Positions 1 to 7,479 are shown, counted from the stretch's first letter. The stretch is 15,256 nucleotides of DNA from an uncultured Bacillaceae bacterium (GCA_937951955.1 CALGAD010000032.1:1-15256), one strand, 5' to 3'. Notes: a model not told the origin generated them from the sequence alone. Numbers and translations: made by a program.

Positions 1-14
1 CATAAAACGGAAAA

Positions 15-55
15 GAGGCTGGAGAAGTGATCGAACTTTCCCAGCCTTTCTTTTT
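15..55 (+). terminator. Rho-independent terminator of the gene upstream of the window
   Basis: The stem AGGCTGG (16-22) pairs with CCAGCCT (41-47). It can be extended inward by imperfect GAA/TTC pairing and is followed by a T-rich tract (TTTCTTTTT, 47-55). It lies about 95 bases before lonB and no gene is visible between, so it probably ends transcription of the preceding gene. Synteny suggests clpX, but that gene is not in the window. Confidence 0.8.
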
Positions 56-87
56 CCTCCAGGTCTTTCTCAATTGAGGGAAAATTT

Positions 88-117
88 GTTTATTCCCCTT
101 TTAAAACGGAGATAATA
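88..117 (+). promoter_or_regulatory. Sigma-F-type (forespore) promoter of lonB
   Basis: The sequence reads GTTTA (88-92), a 15-base spacer, then GGAGATAATA (108-117). This fits the B. subtilis sigma-F consensus as I recall it (GYWTA-N15-GGnrAnAnTw) at every constrained position. Predicted transcription would start near 124, about 27 bases before the lonB ATG. In B. subtilis lonB is known to be a sigma-F-dependent forespore gene, so motif and gene identity support each other. No convincing sigma-A promoter was seen between the upstream terminator and lonB. Confidence 0.72.
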
Positions 118-150
118 AGGGACATACAGAAAGACTTGGAGGGAATACGG

Positions 151-1827
151 ATGAACTGGAACATCGTTATTTTACTCGTGCAGTTGTTTTTCGGAATCGT
201 GATCGGTCTTTACTTCTGGGGCTTGTTAAAAAGTCAACGTGTTCAAAAAGTCACGATTGATCGGGAATCCCGCAAAGATATGGAATCGTTACAAAAAATG
301 CGAGCGATTCGATTGACTGAACCACTTGCAGAAAAGGTCCGGCCGCAAAGTTTTGCCGATATTATCGGTCAGGAAGACGGGATTAAGGCGCTAAAAGCCG
401 TTTTATGCGGTCCGAATCCTCAACATGTCATCATCTATGGTCCGCCCGGTGTCGGGAAAACGGCAGCGGCACGGTTAGTTTTAGAAGAAGCCAAAAAAAT
501 GAAAGATTCTCCCTTTCGCCCGGATGCCAAATTTGTTGAACTTGATGCGACAACAGCACGTTTTGATGAGCGAGGGATCGCCGACCCGTTAATCGGTTCT
601 GTTCATGATCCGATTTATCAAGGGGCGGGGGCGATGGGACAGGCGGGTATCCCGCAACCAAAAATGGGGGCGGTTACGAATGCCCACGGCGGCGTTTTAT
701 TTATTGATGAAATCGGGGAATTGCATCCGATTCAAATGAATAAATTGTTGAAAGTGTTGGAAGATCGGAAAGTATTTTTAGAAAGTGCTTATTATAGCGA
801 AGAAAATCCGCAAATCCCGAATTATATTCATGATATTTTTAAAAACGGTTTACCTGCGGATTTTCGTTTGATCGGGGCAACAACCCGGAATCCGGAAGAA
901 ATCCCTCCTGCTATTCGTTCTCGCTGTGTTGAAGTGTTTTTCAGGGAACTGGAACAAGAAGAGATTCAACAAGTTGCTTTACGTGCTTTGCAAAAAGTAA
1001 AACTAACGATCAGTCAGTACGGTTTAGAAAAATTATCGGTATATGCCAAAAATGGTCGGGAAGCTGTCAACATGGTCCAGGTTGCTGCCGGTTTAGCGAT
1101 AACAGAAGGCCGCACGTATATAAAAGACGAAGATATCGACTGGATTATTAGTACAAGCCAGCTTTCTCCTCGTTTGACGCAAAAAATTCCGAAAGAACCC
1201 CAGATCGGTCTCGTCAATGGGCTTGCTGTATTCGGTCCCAATCATGGTTCTTTGCTGGAGATAGAGGTTGCGGCCATTCCAGCGGAGAAAAAAGGATCGA
1301 TTAATATTACAGGAATTGTTGAGGAAGAAAGCATCGGCAATCAAGGAAAATCGATCCGGCGGAAAAGCATGGCGAAGGGTTCCGTGGAAAATGTTATTAC
1401 AATATTGCGGAGCTTCGGTGTTCCCGCCGATCAGTACGATATTCATGTGAATTTCCCCGGAGGTATTCCGGTGGACGGTCCTTCGGCAGGGATTGCGATT
1501 GCCTGCGGAATTTATTCGGCCATTTATAAAATTCCGATCCGGCATACGGTGGCGATGACGGGAGAAATCAGCATACACGGTAAAGTAAAACCGGTCGGCG
1601 GCATTTTTCCGAAGATCATCGCGGCGAAAAAAGCCGGGGCAAAGGTTGTTCTCATTCCACAGGAGAACATGCAAAAAATGCTTGAAGAAATATCCGATAT
1701 CGAAATCGTTCCTGTATCCCATATAAAAGAAGTGTTCAAAGTTGCCTTGCTAAAAGAGAAGGTAAGCGAAACGAAAGAACCGCTGGAGCTGCAAGCGTCT
1801 CTTCCATCACGAAAAAGCATTTCTTAA
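151..1827 (+). CDS. lonB: ATP-dependent protease LonB, membrane-anchored, forespore type
   Basis: This is a 558-residue AAA+ serine protease of the LonB branch, close to the 552 residues I recall for B. subtilis LonB. It lacks the long LonA N-terminal substrate domain. Instead it begins with one hydrophobic membrane segment (about residues 4-26). The ATPase domain has Walker A GPPGVGKT (97-104) and Walker B LFIDE (183-187). The C-terminal Lon protease domain has the catalytic serine in DGPSAG (Ser445) and the catalytic lysine in GGIFPK (Lys488). Their 43-residue spacing equals that of the E. coli Lon dyad. The ATG at 151 is chosen because GGAGGG (138-143) lies 7 bases upstream; an in-frame TTG at 136 has no such site. 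The gene sits directly before lonA and has its own promoter and terminator. It probably degrades regulatory or damaged proteins in the developing forespore; targets cannot be read from the sequence. Confidence 0.95.
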   Translation: MNWNIVILLVQLFFGIVIGLYFWGLLKSQRVQKVTIDRESRKDMESLQKMRAIRLTEPLAEKVRPQSFADIIGQEDGIKALKAVLCGPNPQHVIIYGPPGVGKTAAARLVLEEAKKMKDSPFRPDAKFVELDATTARFDERGIADPLIGSVHDPIYQGAGAMGQAGIPQPKMGAVTNAHGGVLFIDEIGELHPIQMNKLLKVLEDRKVFLESAYYSEENPQIPNYIHDIFKNGLPADFRLIGATTRNPEEIPPAIRSRCVEVFFRELEQEEIQQVALRALQKVKLTISQYGLEKLSVYAKNGREAVNMVQVAAGLAITEGRTYIKDEDIDWIISTSQLSPRLTQKIPKEPQIGLVNGLAVFGPNHGSLLEIEVAAIPAEKKGSINITGIVEEESIGNQGKSIRRKSMAKGSVENVITILRSFGVPADQYDIHVNFPGGIPVDGPSAGIAIACGIYSAIYKIPIRHTVAMTGEISIHGKVKPVGGIFPKIIAAKKAGAKVVLIPQENMQKMLEEISDIEIVPVSHIKEVFKVALLKEKVSETKEPLELQASLPSRKSIS

Positions 1828-1903
1828 ATGATGATTATCGAAAAATAGGTTTTGGGGTGCAGGTGCTTATGGTTTGCAAGAAAATATAAGGAAATGGCGG
1901 TTA

Positions 1904-1932
1904 CGGTTTGTGCTAACAAACCGAATTTTTTT
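1904..1932 (+). terminator. Rho-independent terminator after lonB
   Basis: A perfect 8-bp stem, CGGTTTGT (1904-1911) with ACAAACCG (1916-1923), closes a GCTA loop and is followed by AA and seven T (1926-1932). It lies 76 bases after the lonB stop and separates lonB from the lonA promoter. An alternative outer pairing GCGGT/ACCGC (about 1897-1938) is also possible. Confidence 0.88.
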
Positions 1933-1961
1933 GACCGCTTCCCGACTTGCGTCCGCTTAAA

Positions 1962-1990
1962 TAGACAGTAACCGGGAAATAAGGTAAAAT
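1962..1990 (+). promoter_or_regulatory. Sigma-A-type promoter of lonA
   Basis: TAGACA (1962-1967) and TAAAAT (1985-1990) are separated by 17 bases; each matches 5 of 6 consensus positions. Transcription would start near 1997, giving an AT-rich leader of about 84 bases before the lonA ATG. I found no CIRCE element and no clear CtsR heptad repeat here, so any heat induction is not explained by those operators. Further TATAAT-like strings in the AT-rich leader are possible alternatives. Confidence 0.6.
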
Positions 1991-2080
1991 TTGTTCAAAG
2001 ATATAATTTTCTGTGATTACTATATTAGAAAAATATTTGTTGAAATATACATACAGGTTGACATAATGGAGGTTTACATA

Positions 2081-4414
2081 ATGAAAGAACAACATGAAAG
2101 GGTCACTGTGCCATTATTACCGTTACGGGGGATCATCGTCTTTCCAACGATGGTTTTACATTTAGATGTAGGCCGGGATAAATCGATTGAAGCACTGGAA
2201 CAATCGATGATGAATGACTCTTACATCTTTTTAACAACGCAAAAAGAGATCACGATTGAAGATCCGACAGAAGATGATATTTACCAAATGGGAACGTTAT
2301 CGAAGGTCAAACAAATGTTGAAACTGCCGAACGGGACCATTCGTGTGCTCGTGGAAGGGCTTGTCCGCGGTAAAATCGAAAAATATTTAGAGACGGAAGA
2401 TTATTTTTCCGTGGAGATTACCACATTTAAAGATCGGGATGAAAAGGATTTAGAAGATGAAGCGTTAATGCGTACGGCGCTCGGATTATTTGAACAGTAT
2501 TTAAAAATGTCCAAAAAGATTTCTGCCGAAACGTTTGCGACGGTGCAAGATATTGATGAACCGGGACGCCTGGCAGACATTATCACGTCTCATTTACCGT
2601 TGAAACTGAAGGAAAAACAGGAAATTTTAGAAACAATCGATATTAAAACACGCTTGCGGAAACTCGTTCAAATTTTGAACAATGAAAAAGAAGTTTTGCA
2701 GCTGGAGCGGAAAATTGGCCAGCGCGTCAAACGGTCTATTGAACGGACCCAAAAGGAATATTATTTACGCGAACAAATGAAGGCGATCCAAAAAGAACTG
2801 GGCGAGCGGGATGGTAAGAGCGGCGAAGTAGAGGAACTGCGCGAGAAAATAAAACAAGCGAACATGCCAGAACATGTGGAAAAGGCGGCCCTAAAGGAAC
2901 TAGACCGGTATGAAAAGGTCCCGGCGGCCTCCGCTGAGAGCAGTGTAATTCGCACATATTTAGACTGGCTCATCGCCTTGCCCTGGTCGAAAGAGACGAA
3001 GGACGATTTAAATATTAAAAAAGCGGAACGCATTTTAAATGAAGATCACTACGGGCTCGAGAAGGTGAAAGAACGGGTCCTGGAATACTTAGCCGTACAA
3101 AAATTAACGAATTCCTTAAAAGGACCGATTCTATGTCTTGTTGGACCACCGGGAGTCGGAAAAACGAGTCTCGCCCGTTCGATTGCCCGTTCGTTAAACC
3201 GGAAATTTATTCGCGTCTCATTAGGCGGTGTACGTGACGAATCGGAAATCCGCGGTCACCGTCGGACATATGTTGGCGCGATGCCAGGACGGATTATCCA
3301 AGGAATGCGCAGAGCGGGTACGATTAATCCAGTATTTTTACTCGATGAGATTGATAAATTATCCGGTGACTTCCGCGGCGATCCGGCTTCTGCTTTACTT
3401 GAAGTACTCGATCCAGAGCAAAATAAAAACTTTAGCGACCATTATATTGAAGAGCCGTACGATTTATCGAAAGTCATGTTTATCGCCACGGCCAATAATC
3501 TGGCAACCATTCCGGAACCATTACGGGACAGAATGGAAATTATCTCGATTAGCGGTTACACGGAATATGAAAAACTTCATATTGCGAAAGATTACTTGAT
3601 CGATAAACAACTGGAACAACACGGCTTAACGCGTCAACAACTGCAAATTCGCGACAATGCGATCATCGACATCATTCGTTATTACACCCGGGAAGCGGGC
3701 GTCCGGAGTCTGGAGCGGCAAATTGCCTCCATTTGCCGGAAAACTGCCCGGATCATCACGTCAGAAGAGAAAAAACGGGTGATTGTGACGGAGAAAAATC
3801 TGGAGGAATTTTTAGGAAAACGGAAATTCCGCTACGGTCAGGCGGAACAGGAAGATCAAGTCGGTGTGGCCACTGGGCTTGCATATACACCCTATGGCGG
3901 CGATACATTACAAATCGAAGTTGCCCTTGCACCTGGAAAAGGGAAATTAGTTTTAACCGGAAAACTCGGCGATGTGATGAAAGAATCCGCCCAGGCTGCA
4001 TTGAGCTATGTTCGTTCCTCCGCTGAAAAATTTGGCATCGATAGCCATTTCTATGAGAAATATGATATTCACATCCACGTACCGGAAGGCGCTGTGCCGA
4101 AGGACGGGCCTTCTGCCGGAGTAACGATCACGACCGCCCTCGTATCTGCTTTAACAGAGAAAGCGGTACGGAAAGAAGTCGGAATGACCGGTGAAGTGAC
4201 ATTGCGGGGCAGGGTGCTGGCGATTGGTGGCTTGAAAGAAAAAACATTAAGCGCTCACCGCGCCGGACTGACAAAAATTATTTTACCGAAGGATAATGAA
4301 AAAGACCTGGACGATATTCCTGAAAGCGTCCGGGAGCAACTAACCTTTATACCGGTCTCCCACGTGGATGAAGTGTTAAACGAAGCGTTAGTAGGTGGAT
4401 TTAATGAAGATTAA
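2081..4414 (+). CDS. lonA: ATP-dependent protease LonA (endopeptidase La)
   Basis: This is a full-length 777-residue cytoplasmic Lon protease; the B. subtilis protein is about 774. The N-terminal substrate-recognition domain starts VTVPLLPLRGIIVFP and runs to about residue 205. A long helical coiled-coil region follows (about 205-300). The AAA+ module has Walker A GPPGVGKT (355-362) and Walker B VFLLDE (418-423). The protease domain has Ser678 in DGPSAG and Lys721 in GGLKEK, the usual 43-residue spacing. It degrades misfolded and short-lived regulatory proteins as a hexamer. The ATG at 2081 is chosen because GGAGG (2068-2072) lies 8 bases upstream. The frame stays open back to a TTG at 1991, but that start has no ribosome binding site and would begin at the predicted transcription start. 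The 3' end overlaps ysxC by 11 bases. One small oddity is VLAIGG before the catalytic lysine where I expect VLPIGG. Confidence 0.97.
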   Translation: MKEQHERVTVPLLPLRGIIVFPTMVLHLDVGRDKSIEALEQSMMNDSYIFLTTQKEITIEDPTEDDIYQMGTLSKVKQMLKLPNGTIRVLVEGLVRGKIEKYLETEDYFSVEITTFKDRDEKDLEDEALMRTALGLFEQYLKMSKKISAETFATVQDIDEPGRLADIITSHLPLKLKEKQEILETIDIKTRLRKLVQILNNEKEVLQLERKIGQRVKRSIERTQKEYYLREQMKAIQKELGERDGKSGEVEELREKIKQANMPEHVEKAALKELDRYEKVPAASAESSVIRTYLDWLIALPWSKETKDDLNIKKAERILNEDHYGLEKVKERVLEYLAVQKLTNSLKGPILCLVGPPGVGKTSLARSIARSLNRKFIRVSLGGVRDESEIRGHRRTYVGAMPGRIIQGMRRAGTINPVFLLDEIDKLSGDFRGDPASALLEVLDPEQNKNFSDHYIEEPYDLSKVMFIATANNLATIPEPLRDRMEIISISGYTEYEKLHIAKDYLIDKQLEQHGLTRQQLQIRDNAIIDIIRYYTREAGVRSLERQIASICRKTARIITSEEKKRVIVTEKNLEEFLGKRKFRYGQAEQEDQVGVATGLAYTPYGGDTLQIEVALAPGKGKLVLTGKLGDVMKESAQAALSYVRSSAEKFGIDSHFYEKYDIHIHVPEGAVPKDGPSAGVTITTALVSALTEKAVRKEVGMTGEVTLRGRVLAIGGLKEKTLSAHRAGLTKIILPKDNEKDLDDIPESVREQLTFIPVSHVDEVLNEALVGGFNED

Positions 4415-5006
4415 AAGTGCAGAATTTATCATCAGTGCTGTATCACCGAAACAATATCCAGAAGGAGATTTGCCGGAAATCGCCCTGGCCGGTCGCTCCA
4501 ATGTGGGGAAATCATCGTTCATTAATACCTTATTAAACCGGAAAAGCCTGGCCCGGACGTCACAAAAACCGGGAAAAACGCAGACGTTAAATTACTATTT
4601 GATCAATGAGGCGTTTTACTTTGTAGATGTGCCGGGATATGGCTATGCGCAAGTGTCGAAGTCGGAACGGGCAGCCTGGGGAAAGATGATTGAAACGTAT
4701 TTTACCGAACGGAAGCAATTACGTGCGGTTCTCCTCATCGTCGATATCCGCCATAAACCAACAAAAGATGATCAAATGATGTACGAATACTTGCGCTATT
4801 ATCAAATCCCGACATTGGTTGTGGCGACGAAGGCGGACAAAATTTCTCGGGGGAAATATCAAAGCCATCTAAAACAAATCAAAGATTCGTTGCAACTTGA
4901 AAAAAATGTGCCAATTATTCCTTTTTCCGCCAAATCCGGCATAGGTAAAGAAGAAGCCTGGGAGCAAATTAAAACGTTTATCGGTGCAGAAAATTTGGAT
5001 GAATAA
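4404..5006 (+). CDS. ysxC: Ribosome-biogenesis GTP-binding protein YsxC/EngB
   Basis: This 200-residue TRAFAC-class GTPase of the EngB/YihA family acts in late assembly of the 50S ribosomal subunit and is essential in B. subtilis. The G motifs are all present: G1 GRSNVGKS (30-37), the G2 region around TQTLNYY (59-65), G3 DVPGYG (75-80), G4 TKAD (142-145) and G5 SAKSG (175-179). The ATG at 4404 lies inside the end of lonA (11-base overlap), with GGTGG (4394-4398) five bases upstream, so translation is probably coupled to lonA. An in-frame GTG at 4395 lies within the ribosome binding site and is less likely. The lonA-ysxC pair is conserved in Bacillus, and here a strong terminator closes the operon 15 bases after the stop. 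Confidence 0.96.
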   Translation: MKIKSAEFIISAVSPKQYPEGDLPEIALAGRSNVGKSSFINTLLNRKSLARTSQKPGKTQTLNYYLINEAFYFVDVPGYGYAQVSKSERAAWGKMIETYFTERKQLRAVLLIVDIRHKPTKDDQMMYEYLRYYQIPTLVVATKADKISRGKYQSHLKQIKDSLQLEKNVPIIPFSAKSGIGKEEAWEQIKTFIGAENLDE

Positions 5007-5021
5007 GGAATAGGTTAGATG

Positions 5022-5056
5022 AAAAGGGATGTGGTCCAATGCCACATCCCTTTTTT
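5022..5056. terminator. Bidirectional Rho-independent terminator between ysxC and a convergent operon
   Basis: AAAAGGGATGTGG (5022-5034) pairs perfectly with CCACATCCCTTTT (5042-5054) around a 7-base loop. A T run (5051-5056) follows on the plus strand, and the AAAA at 5022-5025 gives TTTT on the minus strand. It lies between the ysxC stop and the stop of the minus-strand gene, which ends at 5056, so it can serve both. Confidence 0.92.
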
Positions 5057-5439
5057 CAGCGTTTTTCCTTTGTTTCCAGTTTTAATAATGATTGTTCAAA
5101 AGAAGCGATTAATTGATTGCATTTAGCAAGTATCCGTTCTAAATAGGCGAGTGAAGCTTTTTGTTGATGGGGACCGGGACGCTGATCAAGCTCTGTCTTT
5201 TTCTTATCGACGATCTGTTCTAATTTACGTAACCACGATTTTAAATACAGCAGAGCTTTATGCCATTTTTTAACCGAATATTCAGGTCGGATGAAAGTAT
5301 ATGCTGCATTAATTAATGAGTAGACGAAGCGTGAAATCGAAATCAGCAAATTCAAAGGAGGCAAACCGGGGCGTATGAGCAATATAATAATCCGAATTAA
5401 AGAACTCGCCAGGTATAAGAGCGTGAAAGCAAACCTCAT
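5056..5439 (-). CDS. Small membrane protein with charged C-terminal helical domain, unknown function
   Basis: I do not recognise this 127-residue protein. The first 50-55 residues are hydrophobic and probably form two membrane segments (about 2-23 and 27-48), separated by RPGLPP. The rest is highly basic and polar (KKWHKALLYLKSWLRKLEQ and following) and looks helical, possibly a short cytoplasmic coiled coil. The ATG at 5439 follows an AGGGGG-type site on the minus strand (about 5450-5455). A TTG directly before it (5442) is an equally possible start and adds one residue. The gene begins 30 bases after the stop of the upstream minus-strand gene, so the two are probably one operon. It ends at the bidirectional terminator. 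It occupies the place where B. subtilis carries the start of the heme operon. Confidence 0.72.
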   Translation of the reverse strand: MRFAFTLLYLASSLIRIIILLIRPGLPPLNLLISISRFVYSLINAAYTFIRPEYSVKKWHKALLYLKSWLRKLEQIVDKKKTELDQRPGPHQQKASLAYLERILAKCNQLIASFEQSLLKLETKEKR

Positions 5440-5469
5440 CAATCAATCGCCCCCTCGCTTCATTCTTCC

Positions 5470-5961
5470 CTACTTCCGTTTAAAAAAGAATAAATAGCAA
5501 CCGAATACGATCAAAATGAGTGGCCATAATTCCGTGATTGTTTTCTGGCCTGGTACGACAAATTGAAACCAGACGAAGATTTTATCCTGAAACAACTGGA
5601 TTAGGGCTAAAAGGAGAAAAGACCAGCCGTAAAAAAGTCCCTCTTTCGTTTTGAAATAACGGAGGAAAAATCCTAAGGATAAAAATAAAAGAATCAGTCC
5701 GAATGCATCTTGAGGAATGGGGTACTTTTCTGAAAGATGAAAATGGATGCCGATCCCGAGAAAGAGGGATGCCGGTATTAGAAAATCATATTGTTTGCCA
5801 AGATACGACTGCAAGATAAAAGCAATTCCTAGCAGGATGAAAATCGCTGACCATGTGGAAAATTGAACAGGCAACAGTCCCTGGGCCTGTGAAAAATAAA
5901 AAAGTCCGCAACTGATAAGCAGGATACTGGGAAAAAGATTTTGTGCTTTATTTCCTCTCAT
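5470..5961 (-). CDS. Polytopic membrane protein, LiaF/DUF5668-like
   Basis: This 163-residue protein is almost entirely hydrophobic, with about six predicted membrane segments (roughly residues 8-27, 35-55, 58-77, 85-103, 110-127 and 142-161) and a short basic tail (FKRK). The repeated pattern of short paired helices with a leading NLFPSILLISCGLFY resembles the LiaI/LiaF-like membrane regions of Bacillota. I infer this from general pattern only. B. subtilis has an uncharacterised membrane gene, ysxD, near this locus as I recall, and this may be its counterpart; I am not sure enough to assign the symbol. The ATG is preceded on the minus strand by a modest GAGGG site 7 bases upstream. It is the first gene of a probable two-gene operon whose upstream region contains a perfect palindrome. 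Confidence 0.75.
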   Translation of the reverse strand: MRGNKAQNLFPSILLISCGLFYFSQAQGLLPVQFSTWSAIFILLGIAFILQSYLGKQYDFLIPASLFLGIGIHFHLSEKYPIPQDAFGLILLFLSLGFFLRYFKTKEGLFYGWSFLLLALIQLFQDKIFVWFQFVVPGQKTITELWPLILIVFGCYLFFFKRK

Positions 5962-5992
5962 GTATGACCCTCAACTTTCAACCTATTATTTT

Positions 5993-6008
5993 ATTATGTT
6001 AACATAAT
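5993..6008. repeat. Perfect 16-bp palindrome, possible operator
   Basis: ATTATGTT (5993-6000) is followed directly by its reverse complement AACATAAT (6001-6008). It lies 32 bases upstream of the minus-strand ATG at 5961, where a promoter -10 or operator would be expected. There is no loop, so a DNA-binding dimer site is more likely than an RNA hairpin. AT-rich palindromes also arise by chance, so the regulatory role is an inference. Confidence 0.4.
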
Positions 6009-6120
6009 TTCATGAAAATTACAGTTCGCATCGCGATCCATTCTCGCCCAAAAAATCCCCTTTCGCTATTCTTTTTGATCATTTTCATATGATGATATGG
6101 TTTTCCTTGTAAATCCTCTA

Positions 6121-6149
6121 GCATAAAAAAGTTTGAAAAATCATACATT
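6121..6149 (+). promoter_or_regulatory. Sigma-E-type (mother-cell) promoter of spoVID
   Basis: GCATAAA (6121-6127), a 14-base spacer and CATACATT (6142-6149) match the sigma-E pattern KMATATT-N14-CATACAMT: 5 of 7 in the -35 element and every position in the -10. Transcription would start near 6156, about 42 bases before the spoVID GTG. spoVID is a known sigma-E gene in B. subtilis, which supports the call. Since no heme operon precedes it here, this promoter is probably its main one. Confidence 0.75.
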
Positions 6150-6197
6150 GGAATTGAGTAGACAAAGGCCTGCGATGAGGAGAAAGGGGGAAAACGA

Positions 6198-7463
6198 GTG
6201 ACCCGTGCATACGAGCCTTCACCTTTAAAATTTTCCCTGGAAGAAGCGGTATCGTTTCGAAAAGGTGAGGAAATTGCGGAATTGCACAGTCTGGCGTTAG
6301 AACCGAATATATCGCTTCACGATTTAGAACATTTCGTGTCCATTCGGGGCAGTTTGGAAATGATCGGGGAGTATAAACGGAAAACGAAGGAAATGGTGGA
6401 TGAAGAAGACTTTTCTTTTTCCGGACAAAAATACGTGACGGTTGTGGAAACAAGAGAGGACGGTATTGATCAGTTCACGTACAATTTTCCGGTGGATATT
6501 ACGATCCCGAAAAGCAGGGTGCAAAATTTAGAGGAACTCGATTTAGTCATCGATTCGTTCGATTACACTCTGGAAGATGATGACACGCTCGTAATTTCAA
6601 CGGATATTTCCATTTTAGGTGTGTATGAAGAAGTCGCTGACCGGGCGGACGATGAGGAACAGGAAGAAGAGGTAGAAAACGAGACACAGTTTCACGAAAA
6701 TCCTTTTGAAGACACGATTGTTCCGTTAAATGATTTTGACTCTGATGAGGATGAGGAAGAACTTACTTTTACCGCCGAAGCACAAAAGGAAGAAGGAAGA
6801 CCGGATGAGGAAGAATTCAATATCCCGATTGAAGGAATCGATAATTCTGAACCAGGCGGTTTAGGAGATAAAGAACCGATGAAATTTACCGGGGCCGATT
6901 CCTTTGCCAAAACCTTTTCTGCCCTGATGGAGGAAACGCCCGAAGATAATGAAGTTGAAAAGGAACAAACAGCACCGGTAGAGGCATTAGCCCGGAATGA
7001 AAACGAGCAAGCCGGTCAAGAAGATGAACATGAGGAAGTCGAAGAAGAACATATTGACGAGGAATTTGCCCAAGAATCGGCCGTTTTAGTTCGTGGTGAG
7101 GAAGAGATGGAAGCAGTTGCAAAGGACGAAGAAGACGAGATTGATTCCGATGACGATGAGGAAGTACCGATAAAAAGAACGGAGAAACAAATTACTTATC
7201 AGCCGAAAGAGGAAAAAGAAGAGAAAGAAACTGCCAGCCTTTCCTTAACAGACTTTTTCTCTTCCAAAGAAGAAAATAACAATAACAGAGCCACGATGCG
7301 CATCTATTTTGTGCAGCCAGAAGATACGTTAAGCGATATTGCCGAGCGTTACGAAACGAATGTTTCCACCATTTTGCGGGCCAACGATCTCCAGGTCAAT
7401 CCTGATCTGGAAGCGGGCCAGTTGCTTTACATTCCGGTTCGAAAGGAAAAGTCGAAGTCTTAA
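6198..7463 (+). CDS. spoVID: Stage VI sporulation protein D, spore coat assembly LysM protein
   Basis: This 421-residue spore-coat morphogenetic protein acts in the mother cell, where in B. subtilis it encases the forespore and links SpoIVA with SafA and coat proteins. Residues 1 to about 130 form the conserved N-terminal SPOCS-like beta domain (PLKFSLEEAVSFRKGEE, YVSIRGSLEMIGEY-type strands, then the region ending in ISILGVYEE). Residues about 135-365 are a very acidic, low-complexity linker rich in Glu and Asp. The C-terminus (about 367-415) is a LysM domain starting MRIYFVQPEDTLSDIAERY. The protein is shorter than B. subtilis SpoVID (about 575), and the shortening lies in the linker. The start is a GTG with AAAGGGGG (6183-6190) 7 bases upstream. 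It precedes ysxE as in B. subtilis and follows a sigma-E-type promoter. Confidence 0.93.
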   Translation: MTRAYEPSPLKFSLEEAVSFRKGEEIAELHSLALEPNISLHDLEHFVSIRGSLEMIGEYKRKTKEMVDEEDFSFSGQKYVTVVETREDGIDQFTYNFPVDITIPKSRVQNLEELDLVIDSFDYTLEDDDTLVISTDISILGVYEEVADRADDEEQEEEVENETQFHENPFEDTIVPLNDFDSDEDEEELTFTAEAQKEEGRPDEEEFNIPIEGIDNSEPGGLGDKEPMKFTGADSFAKTFSALMEETPEDNEVEKEQTAPVEALARNENEQAGQEDEHEEVEEEHIDEEFAQESAVLVRGEEEMEAVAKDEEDEIDSDDDEEVPIKRTEKQITYQPKEEKEEKETASLSLTDFFSSKEENNNNRATMRIYFVQPEDTLSDIAERYETNVSTILRANDLQVNPDLEAGQLLYIPVRKEKSKS

Positions 7464-7479
7464 ATGAGGTGATTTTTGG

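Noticed and set aside
136..150. TTG start five codons upstream of lonB
   Set aside because: It overlaps the GGAGGG site that serves the ATG at 151.
1093..1722. 209-codon open frame on the minus strand inside lonB
   Set aside because: It is fully antisense to the protease domain of lonB, has no recognisable motif and no ribosome binding site; it reflects codon bias of the real gene.
1991..2080. Upstream TTG start giving LonA a 30-residue N-terminal extension
   Set aside because: There is no ribosome binding site, it coincides with the predicted transcription start, and known LonA proteins begin near the ATG at 2081.
1828..2080. Heat-shock operator (CIRCE or CtsR type) before lonA
   Set aside because: I looked for the TTAGCACTC inverted repeat and the GGTCAAA direct repeats and found neither.
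3228..3599. 123-codon plus-strand frame inside lonA
   Set aside because: It overlaps the AAA+ domain of lonA in another frame and its product has no domain-like pattern.
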